Assembly: GCA_022841665.1 (NCBI GenBank)
Contig: JALHRB010000026.1
Span: 1 to 48,491 of the forward strand
From: Pseudolabrys sp.
GTDB taxonomy: Bacteria; Pseudomonadota; Alphaproteobacteria; Rhizobiales; Xanthobacteraceae
Length of the DNA stretch: 48,491 nucleotides
Reading direction: 5' to 3'
Position 1 is the stretch's first letter. Every line of letters starts with the position of its first letter. The notes below the pieces were generated by a model. The model was not told the DNA's origin. It did no database searches and saw only the letters and a program-made list of their open reading frames with translations. Positions 35,775 to 46,403 of the stretch are shown here, piece after piece. The translations under genes and the position numbers were made by a program.

Positions 35775-38038
35775 ATGCGTGGGGCGCTCGGCGGTCCGCG
35801 CGTGCTGTTGCGCCGCCTCCGCGAAGTGATGGCGGAGCCGGTCAGCGCGCAGGATCGCCTCGACAAAGTAGTGGTGCTGATCGCCGCCAACATGGTGGCG
35901 GAGGTGTGCTCTGTCTACGTCCTGCGCGTAGACGGAACGCTCGAGCTATACGCCACCGAAGGCCTCAAGCGCGAAGCCGTCCACCAGACCGTGCTGAAGG
36001 CCGACGAAGGCCTGGTCGGCCTGGTCGCCAGCGAGGCCAACCCGGTCAACCTGTCGGAAGCGCAGACGCACCCGGCCTTCTCGTTCCGCCCGGAAACCGG
36101 CGAAGAGATCTATCACTCCTTCCTCGGCGTGCCGATCCTGCGCGCGGGCAACACGCTCGGCGTGCTGGTCGTGCAGAACCGCGCGCGCCGCACTTACACC
36201 GAGGAAGAGGAAGAGGCGCTCCAGACCACGGCGATGGTGCTCGCCGAGATGATCGCCTCGGGCGAACTGTCCTCGATCGCCAAGCCCGGCGCCGAGCCGG
36301 CCGCGCGCCATGCCATGCACGTGCAGGGCTCGGCGCTGGCCGACGGCATCGCGCTCGGCCACGTCGTGCTGCACGAGCCGCGCGTCGTCATTACCAACGT
36401 CATCGCCGACGACGTGCAGCGCGAGCTCAAGCGCCTCGACGCCGCCATCGCGACCTTGCGCGCCGACCTCGACCGCCTGGTCGAGCACCGCGACCTCGCC
36501 GAGGGCGGCGAGCACCGCGAGGTGATCGAAGCCTATCGCATGTTCTCCTACGACCAGGGGTGGCTTCATAAGATTCGCGAGGCGGTGATGACCGGCCTCA
36601 CCGCGGAGGCCGGCGTCGAGCGCGTGCAGTCGGACACCCGCGCGCGCATGCTGCGCATCTCCGACCCTTATCTGCGCGACCGGATGCACGACCTCGACGA
36701 CCTCGCCAACCGGCTGATGCGCGTGCTGATGGGCCAAGACCACGCGCCCCGGAAAGATCAATTGCCGGAAAACGCCATCGTGGTGGCGCGCTCGATGGGC
36801 CCGGCGGCGCTGCTCGACTATGACCGCAAGCGGCTGCGCGGCCTGGTGCTGGAGGAAGGCGGGCCGACCTCGCACGTCTCCATCGTGGCGCGCGCGCTCG
36901 GCATTCCGACCGTCGGCGAGATCGAGAACGCCACCGGCCTCGTCGAATCCGGCGACGCCATCATCGTCGACGGCTCGACCGGCCATGTGCACCTGCGGCC
37001 GCCGCAGGACATCGAAGCCGCCTACGGCGAACGCGTGAAGCTGCGCGCGCGCCGGCAGGCGCAGTACCGTGCGCTGCGCGACCGCCCCTGCGTCAGCAAG
37101 GACGGCCAAAAAGTCGCGCTGATGATCAATGCCGGCCTGACCATCGACCTGCCGCATATCGAGGAGACGGGCGCGGCCGGCGTCGGCCTGTTCCGTACCG
37201 AACTGCAGTTCATGGTGGCCGACACGCTGCCGCGCATCAACGAACAGCAAACGCTCTACCGGCAGGTGCTCGACATTGCCGGCAAGAAGCCGGTGACCTT
37301 TCGCACGCTCGATATCGGCGGCGACAAAGTGCTGCCATATCTGCGCAACATCGAAGAGGAAAACCCGGCGCTCGGCTGGCGCGCCATTCGGCTCGGGCTC
37401 GACCGGCCCGGCCTGTTGCGCTCGCAGGTGCGTGCGCTGCTGCGCGCGGCCGGCGGGCGCGAGCTGCGCCTGATGTTTCCGATGATTGCGATGGTGGAGG
37501 AATTCGACAAAGCCAAGGCGCTGGTCGAGATGGAGCTGACGCACCTGCGCCGGCACGGCCACGCGCTGCCGGAGCGGGTCCATGTCGGCACCATGCTGGA
37601 AGTGCCGTCGCTGCTGTTCCAGCCCGACGAACTGCTGGAGCGCGTCGACTTCCTCTCGGTCGGCTCCAACGACCTGATGCAGTTCCTCTATGCCGCCGAC
37701 CGCGGCAACATTCGCGTGTCGGAGCGATTCGACCCGCTGTCGGCGCCGGTGCTGCGCGCCTTGAAGGACATCGTCGAAAAAGCCAAGAAGCACAACAAAC
37801 CCGTTGCGCTGTGCGGTGAACTCGCCTCGCAGCCGATCGGCGCGCTGGCGCTGGCGATTCTCGGCTATCGCGCGCTGTCGCTGTCGCCGTCGGCGGTCGG
37901 CCCGGTCAAGGCGCTGTTGATCGATCTCGACATCAAGAAGGGCGAGGAGGCCATCTTCCCACTGCTCGCCCAGCCGGTCGGCAGCGTGTCCATCCGTCAC
38001 AAACTCGAGGGCTTCGCGGCGGCCGAGGGTCTGCAACT

Positions 38039-38042
<4 letters not shown>
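35775..38042 (+). CDS. ptsP: Phosphoenolpyruvate-protein phosphotransferase, GAF form (PTS-Ntr EI)
   Basis: EINtr takes phosphate from PEP and passes it to NPr and EIIANtr in the nitrogen-related regulatory phosphotransferase system. It has 755 residues. The N-terminal GAF domain (about 20-165, [21 protein letters not shown]) senses small ligands, in relatives glutamine. The phosphohistidine is H367 in [19 protein letters not shown]. The PEP-binding barrel follows with [27 protein letters not shown] and CGELAS near the end. AAGGA lies eight bases before the ATG. Its stop overlaps the prfA start (TTGA), an unusual coupling of regulatory PTS and translation termination genes. Confidence 0.96.
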
Positions 38043-39117
<1,075 letters not shown>

Positions 39118-39121
<4 letters not shown>

Positions 39122-40026
39122 GAATTCCCGGCCTCAAGGACGGCGTCTCCGCTTCGGAGGCGGTCCGCCTTGTCGCCCAGTCTTTCCAACTCGCCGGCAT
39201 CGAAGACCCGCAGGTCGACGCCCGCATCCTCATCGGCCACGCGCTGCGCCTGAGCCGCGCGCAACTGATGTCGCACTCGGAGCGCGTTCTGGAGGCGCGC
39301 GAAGTCGCCGCGATTGCGGCGCTCGCCGCCAGACGCCTCAGGCACGAGCCGGTGGCGCGCATCCTCGGCCGCAAGGAATTCTGGGACCTCACGCTCGAGG
39401 TGAGCCCGGACGTGCTGGTGCCGCGGCCGGAGACCGAGACCGTCGTGGAAGCCGCGCTCGACTTCGTCGTGCGCGGAGGCCTGCGGCTGGAGAAGTTGCG
39501 TATCCTCGACATCGGTACCGGCACCGGCGCCTTGCTGCTCGCACTGCTGCAGGAGCTGCCGCATGCGACCGGCGTCGGCACCGACATCAGTGAAGCCGCG
39601 CTCACGGTCGCGCGCGGCAATGCCGAGCGCAACAAGCTGGCCGCGCGCTGCACATTTGTTGCGTGCAATTTCGCCGACGGCGTCAGCGGCCCGTTCGACA
39701 TCGTCGTGTCGAACCCGCCTTACATCCCGCGCGGCGAGATCGCGGCACTGGCGCCGGATGTGCGCGACTACGATCCGCGCCTCGCGCTCGACGGCGGCGC
39801 CGACGGTCTCGACGCCTATCGCGCCATCGCGGCGGAGGCACGCCGCCTGCTGGCGCCGGACGGCCGCCTGTTCGTGGAACTGGGCCTTGGCCAGGAGGCG
39901 CCCGTGCGCGCGCTCTTTGCCGCCGCCGGGCTCAGCGTTAACCCCGCGCGGCCCGATCTGGCCGGAATCCCGCGCTCGCTCGGAGCGGGATTTAATCCCG
40001 ATTCCCCGGGCCCAATACGGCCATGA
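39118..40026 (+). CDS. prmC: Release factor glutamine methyltransferase
   Basis: PrmC methylates the glutamine of the GGQ motif in RF1 and RF2. It has 302 residues. An N-terminal helical domain (about 1-85) is followed by the SAM fold with [15 protein letters not shown] and the diagnostic N199-P-P-Y202. VLVPRPETE is another PrmC signature. The start is GTG at 39118, overlapping the prfA stop by GTGA. The end, after [18 protein letters not shown], carries an extra Gly/Pro-rich tail. A 490-nt gap to the next gene follows. Confidence 0.96.
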
Positions 40027-40517
40027 TCGGCGCGCATTGCGAGGGGGCGAAATGTGCAGAGCCGCTCAAGTCTCGAAAAAACCTCTTGGAATATGACCCG
40101 GAAACGACTAGCTTCCGGTCACGGAATCGGCCCGTGAAAAACGGCATCGTCAGAACCCCGGAGCGAGACGCTCTGTGCGGCGGCGGTGCAAGGCGGATGG
40201 CGAACAGCCGGCTTAACGAAGACGGCAGACGAAACCGCCGGATATGGGTCTGGATGCTTCACCGGTTGGGCGCATCATAGTTCAAGACCGCGAACGATGC
40301 GCGTAACGAGAGATTGGCAACGCTGCGGCAAGGCCGCGGCTTAGGGGTTGCTGCGGCCATCGCGATAACGGAAGTGCAAATGCACGATCATGGGCGCGGA
40401 CTTAAGGTCCGGCCGCGCGACAAGCTTCATTTGGGTCACGGATAACGGCTTGCGTGCAAGCCAACGGTCGGCGCGAATGCCGCAACAAAAGGCGAAAGGT
40501 CGGCGAACAGGCACATC
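40027..40517. other. 490-nt gap upstream of the DUF4167 gene, structured
   Basis: I see no gene. Three small dyads occur: CCGGAA...TTCCGG (40098-40118), a bulged GCGCGGAC/GTCC-GGCC-GCGC stem (40394-40418) and the perfect GGCTTGC-GT-GCAAGCC (40447-40462), 55 bp before the DUF4167 ATG. No T tract follows any of them. The region may be a long regulated leader. Confidence 0.5.
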
Positions 40518-41273
40518 ATGAGAAATGGTCAAAAGCGCATGCGGGGACGCAACAATGGTGGCGGTCACCGCAAGAGCCAGAATCCGCTGACGCGGGTTTA
40601 CGAATCCAACGGGCCCGACGTGAAGATCCGCGGCACCGCCTCGCACATCGCGGAGAAATACATCCAGCTCGCGCGCGACGCGCAGACTTCCGGCGATCCG
40701 GTGGCGGCCGAAAATTATTATCAGCACGCCGAGCATTACTTCCGCCTGATCGCGGCGGCGCAGGAGCAATTCCGGCAGCAGAACCCCTATTACGCGCAGC
40801 AGCAAGGCGGCCAGCAAGGCCAGCCGGCGCAGCACGGCCAGCCCGGCGGCGACGATGCCTTTGACGATGACGACGACGGACAGCCCTTCCTGGGACAGAA
40901 CGAGCCGTTCAACCCGCAGCCGCAACCGCAGCAGGGCCAGCCTTATCTGCCGCGCGACGCGCAGCCCTTCCCGCCGCGCGATCAGCAACAGCACCGCCCG
41001 CCGCAGCACCAGCCGCAGCAGCAACCTTATCCGCCGCAGCCGGCGGCCGAAGGCGCCGACGTGAACGGCCTGCCGGCATTCATCACCGGCGGCGGTCAGC
41101 CGCAGCCGCAAGGCAACGGCGGCCAGCAGAACGGCTTCGAGCAGCAGCAGGGCGAGCGCAACGACCGCTTCGGTCATCGCCGCCGGCGTCGCCATCGCGG
41201 CGGCTTCCGTCCCGACCGTCCGGACATGGGTGCGCAAGGCGCGCCGCAAGGCGACGGCGGCGATCAGAGCTGA
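40518..41273 (+). CDS. DUF4167 domain protein with Gln/Pro-rich low-complexity region
   Basis: The protein has 251 residues. The N-terminal part (about 1-85) is the conserved DUF4167 domain: MRNGQKRMRGRN, then a helix pair around IRGTASHIAEKYIQLARDAQ and NYYQHAEHYFRLIAAAQEQF. From residue 88 to about 210 it is Gln/Pro/Gly-rich with an Asp patch (DDAFDDDDDG). The end is basic, HRRRRRHRGGFRPDRPD, of the kind that binds RNA. This layout (folded head, disordered Q/P linker, RG-like tail) suggests RNA or ribosome association; function is unproven. It converges on the methyltransferase with stop codons four bases apart. Confidence 0.92.
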   Translation: MRNGQKRMRGRNNGGGHRKSQNPLTRVYESNGPDVKIRGTASHIAEKYIQLARDAQTSGDPVAAENYYQHAEHYFRLIAAAQEQFRQQNPYYAQQQGGQQGQPAQHGQPGGDDAFDDDDDGQPFLGQNEPFNPQPQPQQGQPYLPRDAQPFPPRDQQQHRPPQHQPQQQPYPPQPAAEGADVNGLPAFITGGGQPQPQGNGGQQNGFEQQQGERNDRFGHRRRRRHRGGFRPDRPDMGAQGAPQGDGGDQS

Positions 41274-41276
41274 ACA

Positions 41277-42026
41277 TCAAGTTTCGTTGCGCGCGGTCGC
41301 TCCGGGCGACGGCGCGAGTGCAGGCTCCAGTGCGGGCATCAGCCGGCGCTTGACGCGCCGCGCGGGGATCGCGCGGTAGACCTGCTTGGTCGCCTCCACC
41401 AGATGCACGCCCGCAAACGGCGCCGACAAGGTCGCGCCGGTGCGCTCCCACGCCACCGCCGAGCGCAGAAACCAGCCGCGGTTGACCGGCGGCACGTACA
41501 GCGCCTCGCTCCAGCCGGTCGGCGTGAACCAACTCTCGCGCAAGATCTGATTGATCTGCGCGCGCGAATAAGGCCGGCCATGGCCGAAGGGCGTCGTATC
41601 CATGCGCGCCCAGACGCCACGCCGGTTCGGCACCACCGCCAGCAAACGTCCGCCCGAGGCCAGCACGCGCCACACCTCGCGCAGCAGCGCGCCGGGGTCG
41701 TTGGTCATTTCCAGCGCGTGTACCAAGAGCACGCGGTCGACCGCATTGTCGGGCAGCGGCAGCTCGTTCTCGTCCACCAGCGCCGACAGCGCCGGGCGCG
41801 TCGTCGGCCACTTCACCACGCCCTGCCCGGCCGGCATGAAGGCGAGGCAGCGCTCCGCCTCCTCGCGAAACAGGCCGAGATAGGGCGAGGCGTAGCCGAT
41901 CCCGACCATGCGCAGGCCGGCGGTGTCGCGCCAATGATCGCGGATCGCGCGCGCGATGAAACGGCGGGCCACCACGCCCAGGCGCTGGCCGTAGAAGTTG
42001 CGCAGGTCCACGACGTCGATCGACAT
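41277..42026 (-). CDS. Class I SAM-dependent methyltransferase
   Basis: The protein has 249 residues. A methyltransferase-11 type domain is seen around MVGIGYASPYLG (SAM loop, lacking the strict G-x-G-x-G), LPDNAVDRVLLVHALEMTND and LREVWRVLASGGRLLAVVPNRRG. The C-terminal part contains FTPTGWSEALYVPPVNR and ends basic. It is divergent from gloB with a 109-bp gap, an arrangement conserved in the order. A role near glyoxalase metabolism or lipids would be speculation. Substrate unknown. Confidence 0.88.
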   Translation of the reverse strand: MSIDVVDLRNFYGQRLGVVARRFIARAIRDHWRDTAGLRMVGIGYASPYLGLFREEAERCLAFMPAGQGVVKWPTTRPALSALVDENELPLPDNAVDRVLLVHALEMTNDPGALLREVWRVLASGGRLLAVVPNRRGVWARMDTTPFGHGRPYSRAQINQILRESWFTPTGWSEALYVPPVNRGWFLRSAVAWERTGATLSAPFAGVHLVEATKQVYRAIPARRVKRRLMPALEPALAPSPGATARNET

Positions 42027-42135
42027 GGCGCGAAATTAACACAAATCTACCGCTGCCCGCGCGCAACACGAGGGCGTGCACGGCATTATATCCGCGTGAT
42101 ACGGTTAACGGGCGAACGAAGAAGGATCATGACCC

Positions 42136-42903
42136 ATGCCCGCAGAAACCCGGCTATTTCGCTGCCTGAAGGACAATTACGGGGTGCTGGTGCATGACCC
42201 AGCCACCGGCGCAACCGCTTCAATCGACGCACCTGAAGCTGCTCCGGTTGAAGCCGCATTGAAGGCCTCAGGCTGGAAGCTGACCGACATCCTGGTCACG
42301 CACCACCACGCCGACCACACCGACGGCATCAAGGCGCTCAAGGACGAATACAAATGCCGCGTGGTGGCGCCCGCCGGCGAAGCCGCCAAGATCCCGGCCG
42401 TGGACGAGACCGTGCGCGAAGGCGACACGGTCAAAGTCGGCTCGCTCGTCGCCAACGTGATCGAGACGCCGGGCCACACGCTCGGCCACATCGCCTACTG
42501 GTTTCACGGCGACAAGCTCGCCTTCGTCGGCGACACGTTGTTCTCCATCGGCTGCGGGCGCGTGATCGAAGGCACGCCGGCGCAGATGTGGGCCTCGCTC
42601 AAGAAGCTGCGCGACCTGCCCAACGACACCGAGATCTTTTGCGGGCACGAATACACGCTCGCCAACATTAAGTTCGCGCGCACCGTCGAGCCCGACAATC
42701 CGGTGCTGGCGGCGCGCGAGTCACAAGCCAGGAAGCAGATCGAGGAAGGTGAGCCGACGATCCCGACCACCATCGGCGACGAGAAGCTGGCCAATTGCTT
42801 CTTGCGCGCCGATCTGCCCGAAGTCGCCGCCGGCATCGGCATGGCCGGCAAGCCGGCGGTAGAGGTGTTCACCGAAATCCGCGCGCGCAAGAACAAGTTC
42901 TGA
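42136..42903 (+). CDS. gloB: Hydroxyacylglutathione hydrolase (glyoxalase II)
   Basis: Metallo-beta-lactamase fold enzyme that hydrolyses S-lactoylglutathione to lactate and glutathione in methylglyoxal removal. It has 255 residues. The binuclear metal motif H56-x-H58-x-D60-H61 (THHHADHTDG) is complete. Further ligands appear in TPGHTLGHIAYW, FVGDTLFSIGCGR and FCGHEYTLANIKFA. The start at 42136 follows AAGGA nine bases upstream. A DUF985 cupin gene follows 3 bp after its stop, so both are cotranscribed. Confidence 0.97.
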   Translation: MPAETRLFRCLKDNYGVLVHDPATGATASIDAPEAAPVEAALKASGWKLTDILVTHHHADHTDGIKALKDEYKCRVVAPAGEAAKIPAVDETVREGDTVKVGSLVANVIETPGHTLGHIAYWFHGDKLAFVGDTLFSIGCGRVIEGTPAQMWASLKKLRDLPNDTEIFCGHEYTLANIKFARTVEPDNPVLAARESQARKQIEEGEPTIPTTIGDEKLANCFLRADLPEVAAGIGMAGKPAVEVFTEIRARKNKF

Positions 42904-42906
42904 CGC

Positions 42907-43338
42907 ATGGCGGCGCCCTACCCCACCGCCGCGGATATGATCCGCAAGCTCGGCCTCACGCCGCACCCGGAAGGCGGGCACTACCGCGAAACCTTTCGCG
43001 ACACGCGCGAGATCGGCGGCCGCGCCGCCTCGACGGCGATCCTGTTCCTGCTGGCGCGCGGCGAGCGCTCGCACTGGCACCGCATCGACGCGGTGGAGAT
43101 CTGGCACTATTACGCCGGCGCGCCGCTCAAGCTCTCCATCGTCGACGGCGTCAAGGAAGAGATCGTCCGCCTCGGCGCCGACGTGCACGCGGGCGAGGCG
43201 CCGCAGGTGACCGTGCCGGCGCGCGCCTGGCAGGCGGCCGAAAGCCTCGGCGACTGGACCTTGGTCGGCTGCACGGTGGCGCCGGGCTTCGATTTCGAGG
43301 CCTTCGAGCTGGCGCCGAAAGACTGGACGCCGCGCTAG
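42907..43338 (+). CDS. DUF985 cupin protein
   Basis: Cupin-fold protein of 143 residues. The family's N-terminal PHPEGGHYRETFR (residues 19-31) and the metal-type motif SHWHRIDAVEIWHYYAG (about 55-70) are intact, as is the closing WTLVGCTVAPGFDFEAFEL. Relatives bind sugars or metals, and a few act as epimerase-like enzymes. The role is unknown. It is translationally close to gloB (3 bp gap). Its TAG stop is shared in the palindrome CTAG with the stop of the convergent transporter. Confidence 0.92.
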   Translation: MAAPYPTAADMIRKLGLTPHPEGGHYRETFRDTREIGGRAASTAILFLLARGERSHWHRIDAVEIWHYYAGAPLKLSIVDGVKEEIVRLGADVHAGEAPQVTVPARAWQAAESLGDWTLVGCTVAPGFDFEAFELAPKDWTPR

Positions 43339-44201
43339 CCCTTCCGCCGCAACATATCCTTCGCCGCCAGCAATCCGCCGCCGGCGATCAGCAGCGCGGC
43401 GAGCCACAGCGTCGCGCTCGCGTCCGCGTAGCCGGCCAGAACCAGCGCCAACGTGGACAGGATCGGCGCCGCATAGGACGCCACACCGAGCAGGCGAATA
43501 TCGCCGCGCTTGACGCCGATGTCCCAAGCATAGAAGGCGATGCCGACCGGCCCGATGCCGAGCGCCAGCACGGCCAGCCATTGCCCTGAGTTCTCCGGCC
43601 ACACCGTCGTCTCGAAAGCGAGATGGCATGCGGTGGCGAGCGCGGCCGTGGCCAGGCAGAAGCCGGCGACCGCGGCGGTCGGCACCGCCGCGAAGCGGCG
43701 CGACAGCACCGAATAGCCCGCCCACACGAAGGCCGCGCAGAAGGCGGCGCTGTAACCGGCGATAAACTGCAAGGCGGGCGCAAGTCCCTTGCCCAGGAAC
43801 AGCACCACCGTGCCGACGAGGCCGAGCAGCGCGCCGGCGACCGAATGCAGCCGCAGATGCTCGCCCGGCAGCAGACCCGAGAACAGCACGATCAGCAGCG
43901 GCCAGAAATAATTGAGCAGGCCGGCTTCCGCCGGCGGCGCCAGCCGCAACGCCAGGAAATACAGCGCGTGATAGCCGAACAGGCCGGTGACGCCGAGGGC
44001 CCACACCGCCGGGCGCTGCCTGAGCGCGCGCCAGGCGCCGGCCCGCGCCAGCCAGGCCGCGCCGATGGCGCCGCCGATTGCGAAGGTCAAAGCGGCGAGT
44101 TGGAACGGCGGCACCTTGCCCGACGCCACCGTCAGCAGCGCGAGCAGCGACCACATCAGGATGGCCGAAAAGCCGATGAGCGTGGCGCGGAGAGATGACA
44201 T
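43335..44201 (-). CDS. DMT transporter, YddG-like
   Basis: EamA-type transporter of 288 residues from ATG 44201 (MSSLRATLIGFSAILMWSLL), about ten membrane segments. Sequence segments such as TLIGFSAILMWSLLALLT and LLNYFWPLLIVLFSGLL recall the YddG group, which exports aromatic amino acids. I rate this as likely at family level but not at substrate level. A longer reading from 44288 adds an unlikely 29 residues. It lies 49 bp downstream of the chemoreceptor gene on the same strand. Confidence 0.88.
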   Translation of the reverse strand: MSSLRATLIGFSAILMWSLLALLTVASGKVPPFQLAALTFAIGGAIGAAWLARAGAWRALRQRPAVWALGVTGLFGYHALYFLALRLAPPAEAGLLNYFWPLLIVLFSGLLPGEHLRLHSVAGALLGLVGTVVLFLGKGLAPALQFIAGYSAAFCAAFVWAGYSVLSRRFAAVPTAAVAGFCLATAALATACHLAFETTVWPENSGQWLAVLALGIGPVGIAFYAWDIGVKRGDIRLLGVASYAAPILSTLALVLAGYADASATLWLAALLIAGGGLLAAKDMLRRKG

Positions 44202-44250
44202 GCGCCGGAGCGCATAGCCGATGGGCGCAGCCGGCACAATGCGGCAGCCG

Positions 44251-45930
44251 TCAGGCCGCCCGCACACGATCGAGGAAATTGTCGACAAGCCGGCCGAACT
44301 TGTCGGCCGCTGACGCGGATGCCGCGGAGGCGGCCTGCACCTCCTCCGCTGCCGTCCGCGTCCGGCCCACTGCGGCCGCGAGGTTTTCCACCGTGGCGGA
44401 AAGGTCCGCAGTCGATCCGGCCGCGTCGCGCATGCTCTGCGAGATCGCCGCCGTCACCTGATTCTGCTCGTCCACGGCGCTGGTGATGGTCGCCGCATGC
44501 GACGTCGCGATGCCGCTGGTCCGGTCGATCACCTGAACCGTATCGACCGCCTCGGATGTGCGCCGGCGGACGTCGTCGATGCGCTTGGCGATATCCTCGG
44601 TGGCCTTGGCGGTCTGCGCGGCGAGCGACTTCACCTCGGTCGCCACCACCGCAAAGCCCCGGCCGGCCGGGCCCGCCCGCGCCGCTTCGATGGTGGCGTT
44701 CAAGGCGAGCAGATTGGTTTGTCTGGCGATGACCTCGATGAAGGAGGCGACCTCGCCGATGGCCTGTGCGGTCTCGGACAAGCCGCCGATCGTGGCGGAC
44801 GCGTCCTTGGCGCGCGTTGCCGCCTCGTCGATGGCCGCGCCGGCCTGCTCGACCGAGCGGGCCATGTCGCCGATCGATTGCGACAACTGCGCCGCGGAAG
44901 CCGCGACCTCCGAGACATTGGCCGACACGTCGCGCGAGGTCACGGTCGTGCGGGTCGCGTTGGCCTGCGCGTCCGCCGCGGCATGCGCTAGCGCCTCCGT
45001 GGCGCGGCGCATCGCATCCGTCGCGGAAGCACCTTCGCTCAATGCGGTGACGACGGCGGCCCGAAACTCGTCGATCTGGAGCTCCAGTTGCTCGCGGCGG
45101 GCGGTGCGTTTTGCCACCTCGCTCGCGCGTTCCGTTTCCAGGGTGGCGCGCGCGACCGCGTTGTCGCGGAACACCGCCAGCGCCGACAGAATGGCGCCAA
45201 CCTCATCGGACGTCGTGGCCACCGGGACCGGGCTGGCAAGGTCGCCTTCCGCGATCCGCGACACGGCGGCGATCGCTTCGCCGAGGGGACGTTTGACGCC
45301 GTAGAGCACCAGCAGCCATCCGCTCACCAGCAGCACGGCAACGCCGAAGATCAAGGCGACCATGATCGTCTGTCTGGCCTGCACGGCGCGAAGATCGAAT
45401 GCCAGGGCGGCGGCCTTGGCGCTGTCCTTGACGATCTCGTCGGCCTGCAAAACGACCGCACGCACGCGGCCGGCATGAATGGTGACCGCCACCAGATGGA
45501 ATTGCAGTTCTTCCGGGGTGCGCCTGTCCGCCTCGTCCTTCGTCTCCTGCCAGGCGTGGCGCATTTCCTTGATCGAGGTGGAAAGCGTCGTGCGATCCTG
45601 AAGACTCAGAACATCCTTCAGAATAGGCGCGATGGAGGCTTGCAACGCCTCAAGCCGGTGCAGCATCGCCTCGCTGTCGGCAATCGCCTGCTTCTTCTCT
45701 TCCGGCGTGAGGTCGAGGCCGATGGAGGAAAACGAGGTCGCCGCGCTCAGCGCGACGACAACCGCTTCGTTGATGGTCTCACGCCGCTGCTCGGCCGCCC
45801 GCTCGATGTCCCGCAGCGAGCGCAGCGCCGCCAGTTCGTGCAAGCTCAGGCCCACGATCACGGCCGAGATCACCGCGCCGCCGGCCAGTATGCCGATGAT
45901 CCGCTGGCGGAGACCTAGGCGCCGCAACAT
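44251..45930 (-). CDS. Methyl-accepting chemotaxis protein
   Basis: Membrane chemoreceptor of 559 residues. TM1 spans about 10-30 ([20 protein letters not shown]), a helical periplasmic sensor about 31-190, and TM2 about 190-212 ([20 protein letters not shown]). A HAMP linker follows with [18 protein letters not shown]. The cytoplasmic signalling helix has the highly conserved hairpin tip [19 protein letters not shown]. It lacks an obvious C-terminal CheR pentapeptide. AGGA lies seven bases before the ATG. It sits between a PepSY gene upstream and a transporter gene downstream, all on the minus strand. The ligand is unknown; no che genes are in the window. Confidence 0.95.
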   Translation of the reverse strand: MLRRLGLRQRIIGILAGGAVISAVIVGLSLHELAALRSLRDIERAAEQRRETINEAVVVALSAATSFSSIGLDLTPEEKKQAIADSEAMLHRLEALQASIAPILKDVLSLQDRTTLSTSIKEMRHAWQETKDEADRRTPEELQFHLVAVTIHAGRVRAVVLQADEIVKDSAKAAALAFDLRAVQARQTIMVALIFGVAVLLVSGWLLVLYGVKRPLGEAIAAVSRIAEGDLASPVPVATTSDEVGAILSALAVFRDNAVARATLETERASEVAKRTARREQLELQIDEFRAAVVTALSEGASATDAMRRATEALAHAAADAQANATRTTVTSRDVSANVSEVAASAAQLSQSIGDMARSVEQAGAAIDEAATRAKDASATIGGLSETAQAIGEVASFIEVIARQTNLLALNATIEAARAGPAGRGFAVVATEVKSLAAQTAKATEDIAKRIDDVRRRTSEAVDTVQVIDRTSGIATSHAATITSAVDEQNQVTAAISQSMRDAAGSTADLSATVENLAAAVGRTRTAAEEVQAASAASASAADKFGRLVDNFLDRVRAA

Positions 45931-45971
45931 TGATTATCCTGACGATCGCGGTTTGGCGGGACGCCTCGCGT

Positions 45972-46244
45972 TCAGCTCTTGTGCTCTTCGACGACCGCGC
46001 CGGTGATCGGATGGAAGTAGACTTCGATGCGTCGGCCATTCGAATCCTGCCCGTAAATCTCGTAGCAGTTTCCGGTGGTCACCTTGAAGACCTTGTACTT
46101 ATAGCCAAGCGTCGCAATCTTGGCCTTCATGTCGGTCTCGCTCATCCATTTCTGCTTCGGCTCGGATGTGCAGCTCGGCCCGGCGAAAGCAGGGCCCGCG
46201 AGGATGCTCAGCGCAGCGGCGATTGCAAGACGATACATGGCCAT
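45972..46244 (-). CDS. Small exported PepSY-domain protein
   Basis: The protein has 90 residues. A signal peptide (MAMYRLAIAAALSILAGPAFA, cleavage after AFA) is followed by a PepSY-like core: MSETDMKAKIATLGYK, a strand YKVFKVTTGNCYEIYG and RRIEVYFHPITGAVVE. PepSY domains inhibit or bind peptidases or ligands in the periplasm. There are two Cys residues in the mature part (C25 and C60 region) that could form a disulfide. GGAAGGG precedes the ATG. A CtrA-type box lies 49 bp upstream. The chemoreceptor gene begins 41 bp after its stop. Confidence 0.85.
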   Translation of the reverse strand: MAMYRLAIAAALSILAGPAFAGPSCTSEPKQKWMSETDMKAKIATLGYKYKVFKVTTGNCYEIYGQDSNGRRIEVYFHPITGAVVEEHKS

Positions 46245-46292
46245 GATCCCTTCCGGATAAATGACGGCTCACTGCACCGTCGCAAACGGGGT

Positions 46293-46307
46293 TTAAGGTC
46301 CCGTTAA
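46293..46307 (-). promoter_or_regulatory. CtrA-type box TTAA-N7-TTAA
   Basis: TTAAGGTCCCGTTAA, a full TTAA-N7-TTAA, lies 49 bp upstream of the PepSY-chemoreceptor unit and 97 bp upstream of the divergent aldolase gene. CtrA controls chemotaxis genes in several alphaproteobacteria. Binding is inferred from the motif only. Confidence 0.45.
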
Positions 46308-46403
46308 GGCTCTCGGGCGGCTGCGCCCTGCCGTCGCGCCGGACTGGCGGCGGGATGAAAAAAAGCGTTAGAACCGGCAGTATTTCTCGAAAAGGAGAAG
46401 CCG

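Noticed and set aside
40023-40280. An 85-codon frame after prmC
   Set aside because: Its composition is Arg/Asn/Gly-rich, it has no ribosome-binding site, no domain and poor third-position GC compared with neighbours.
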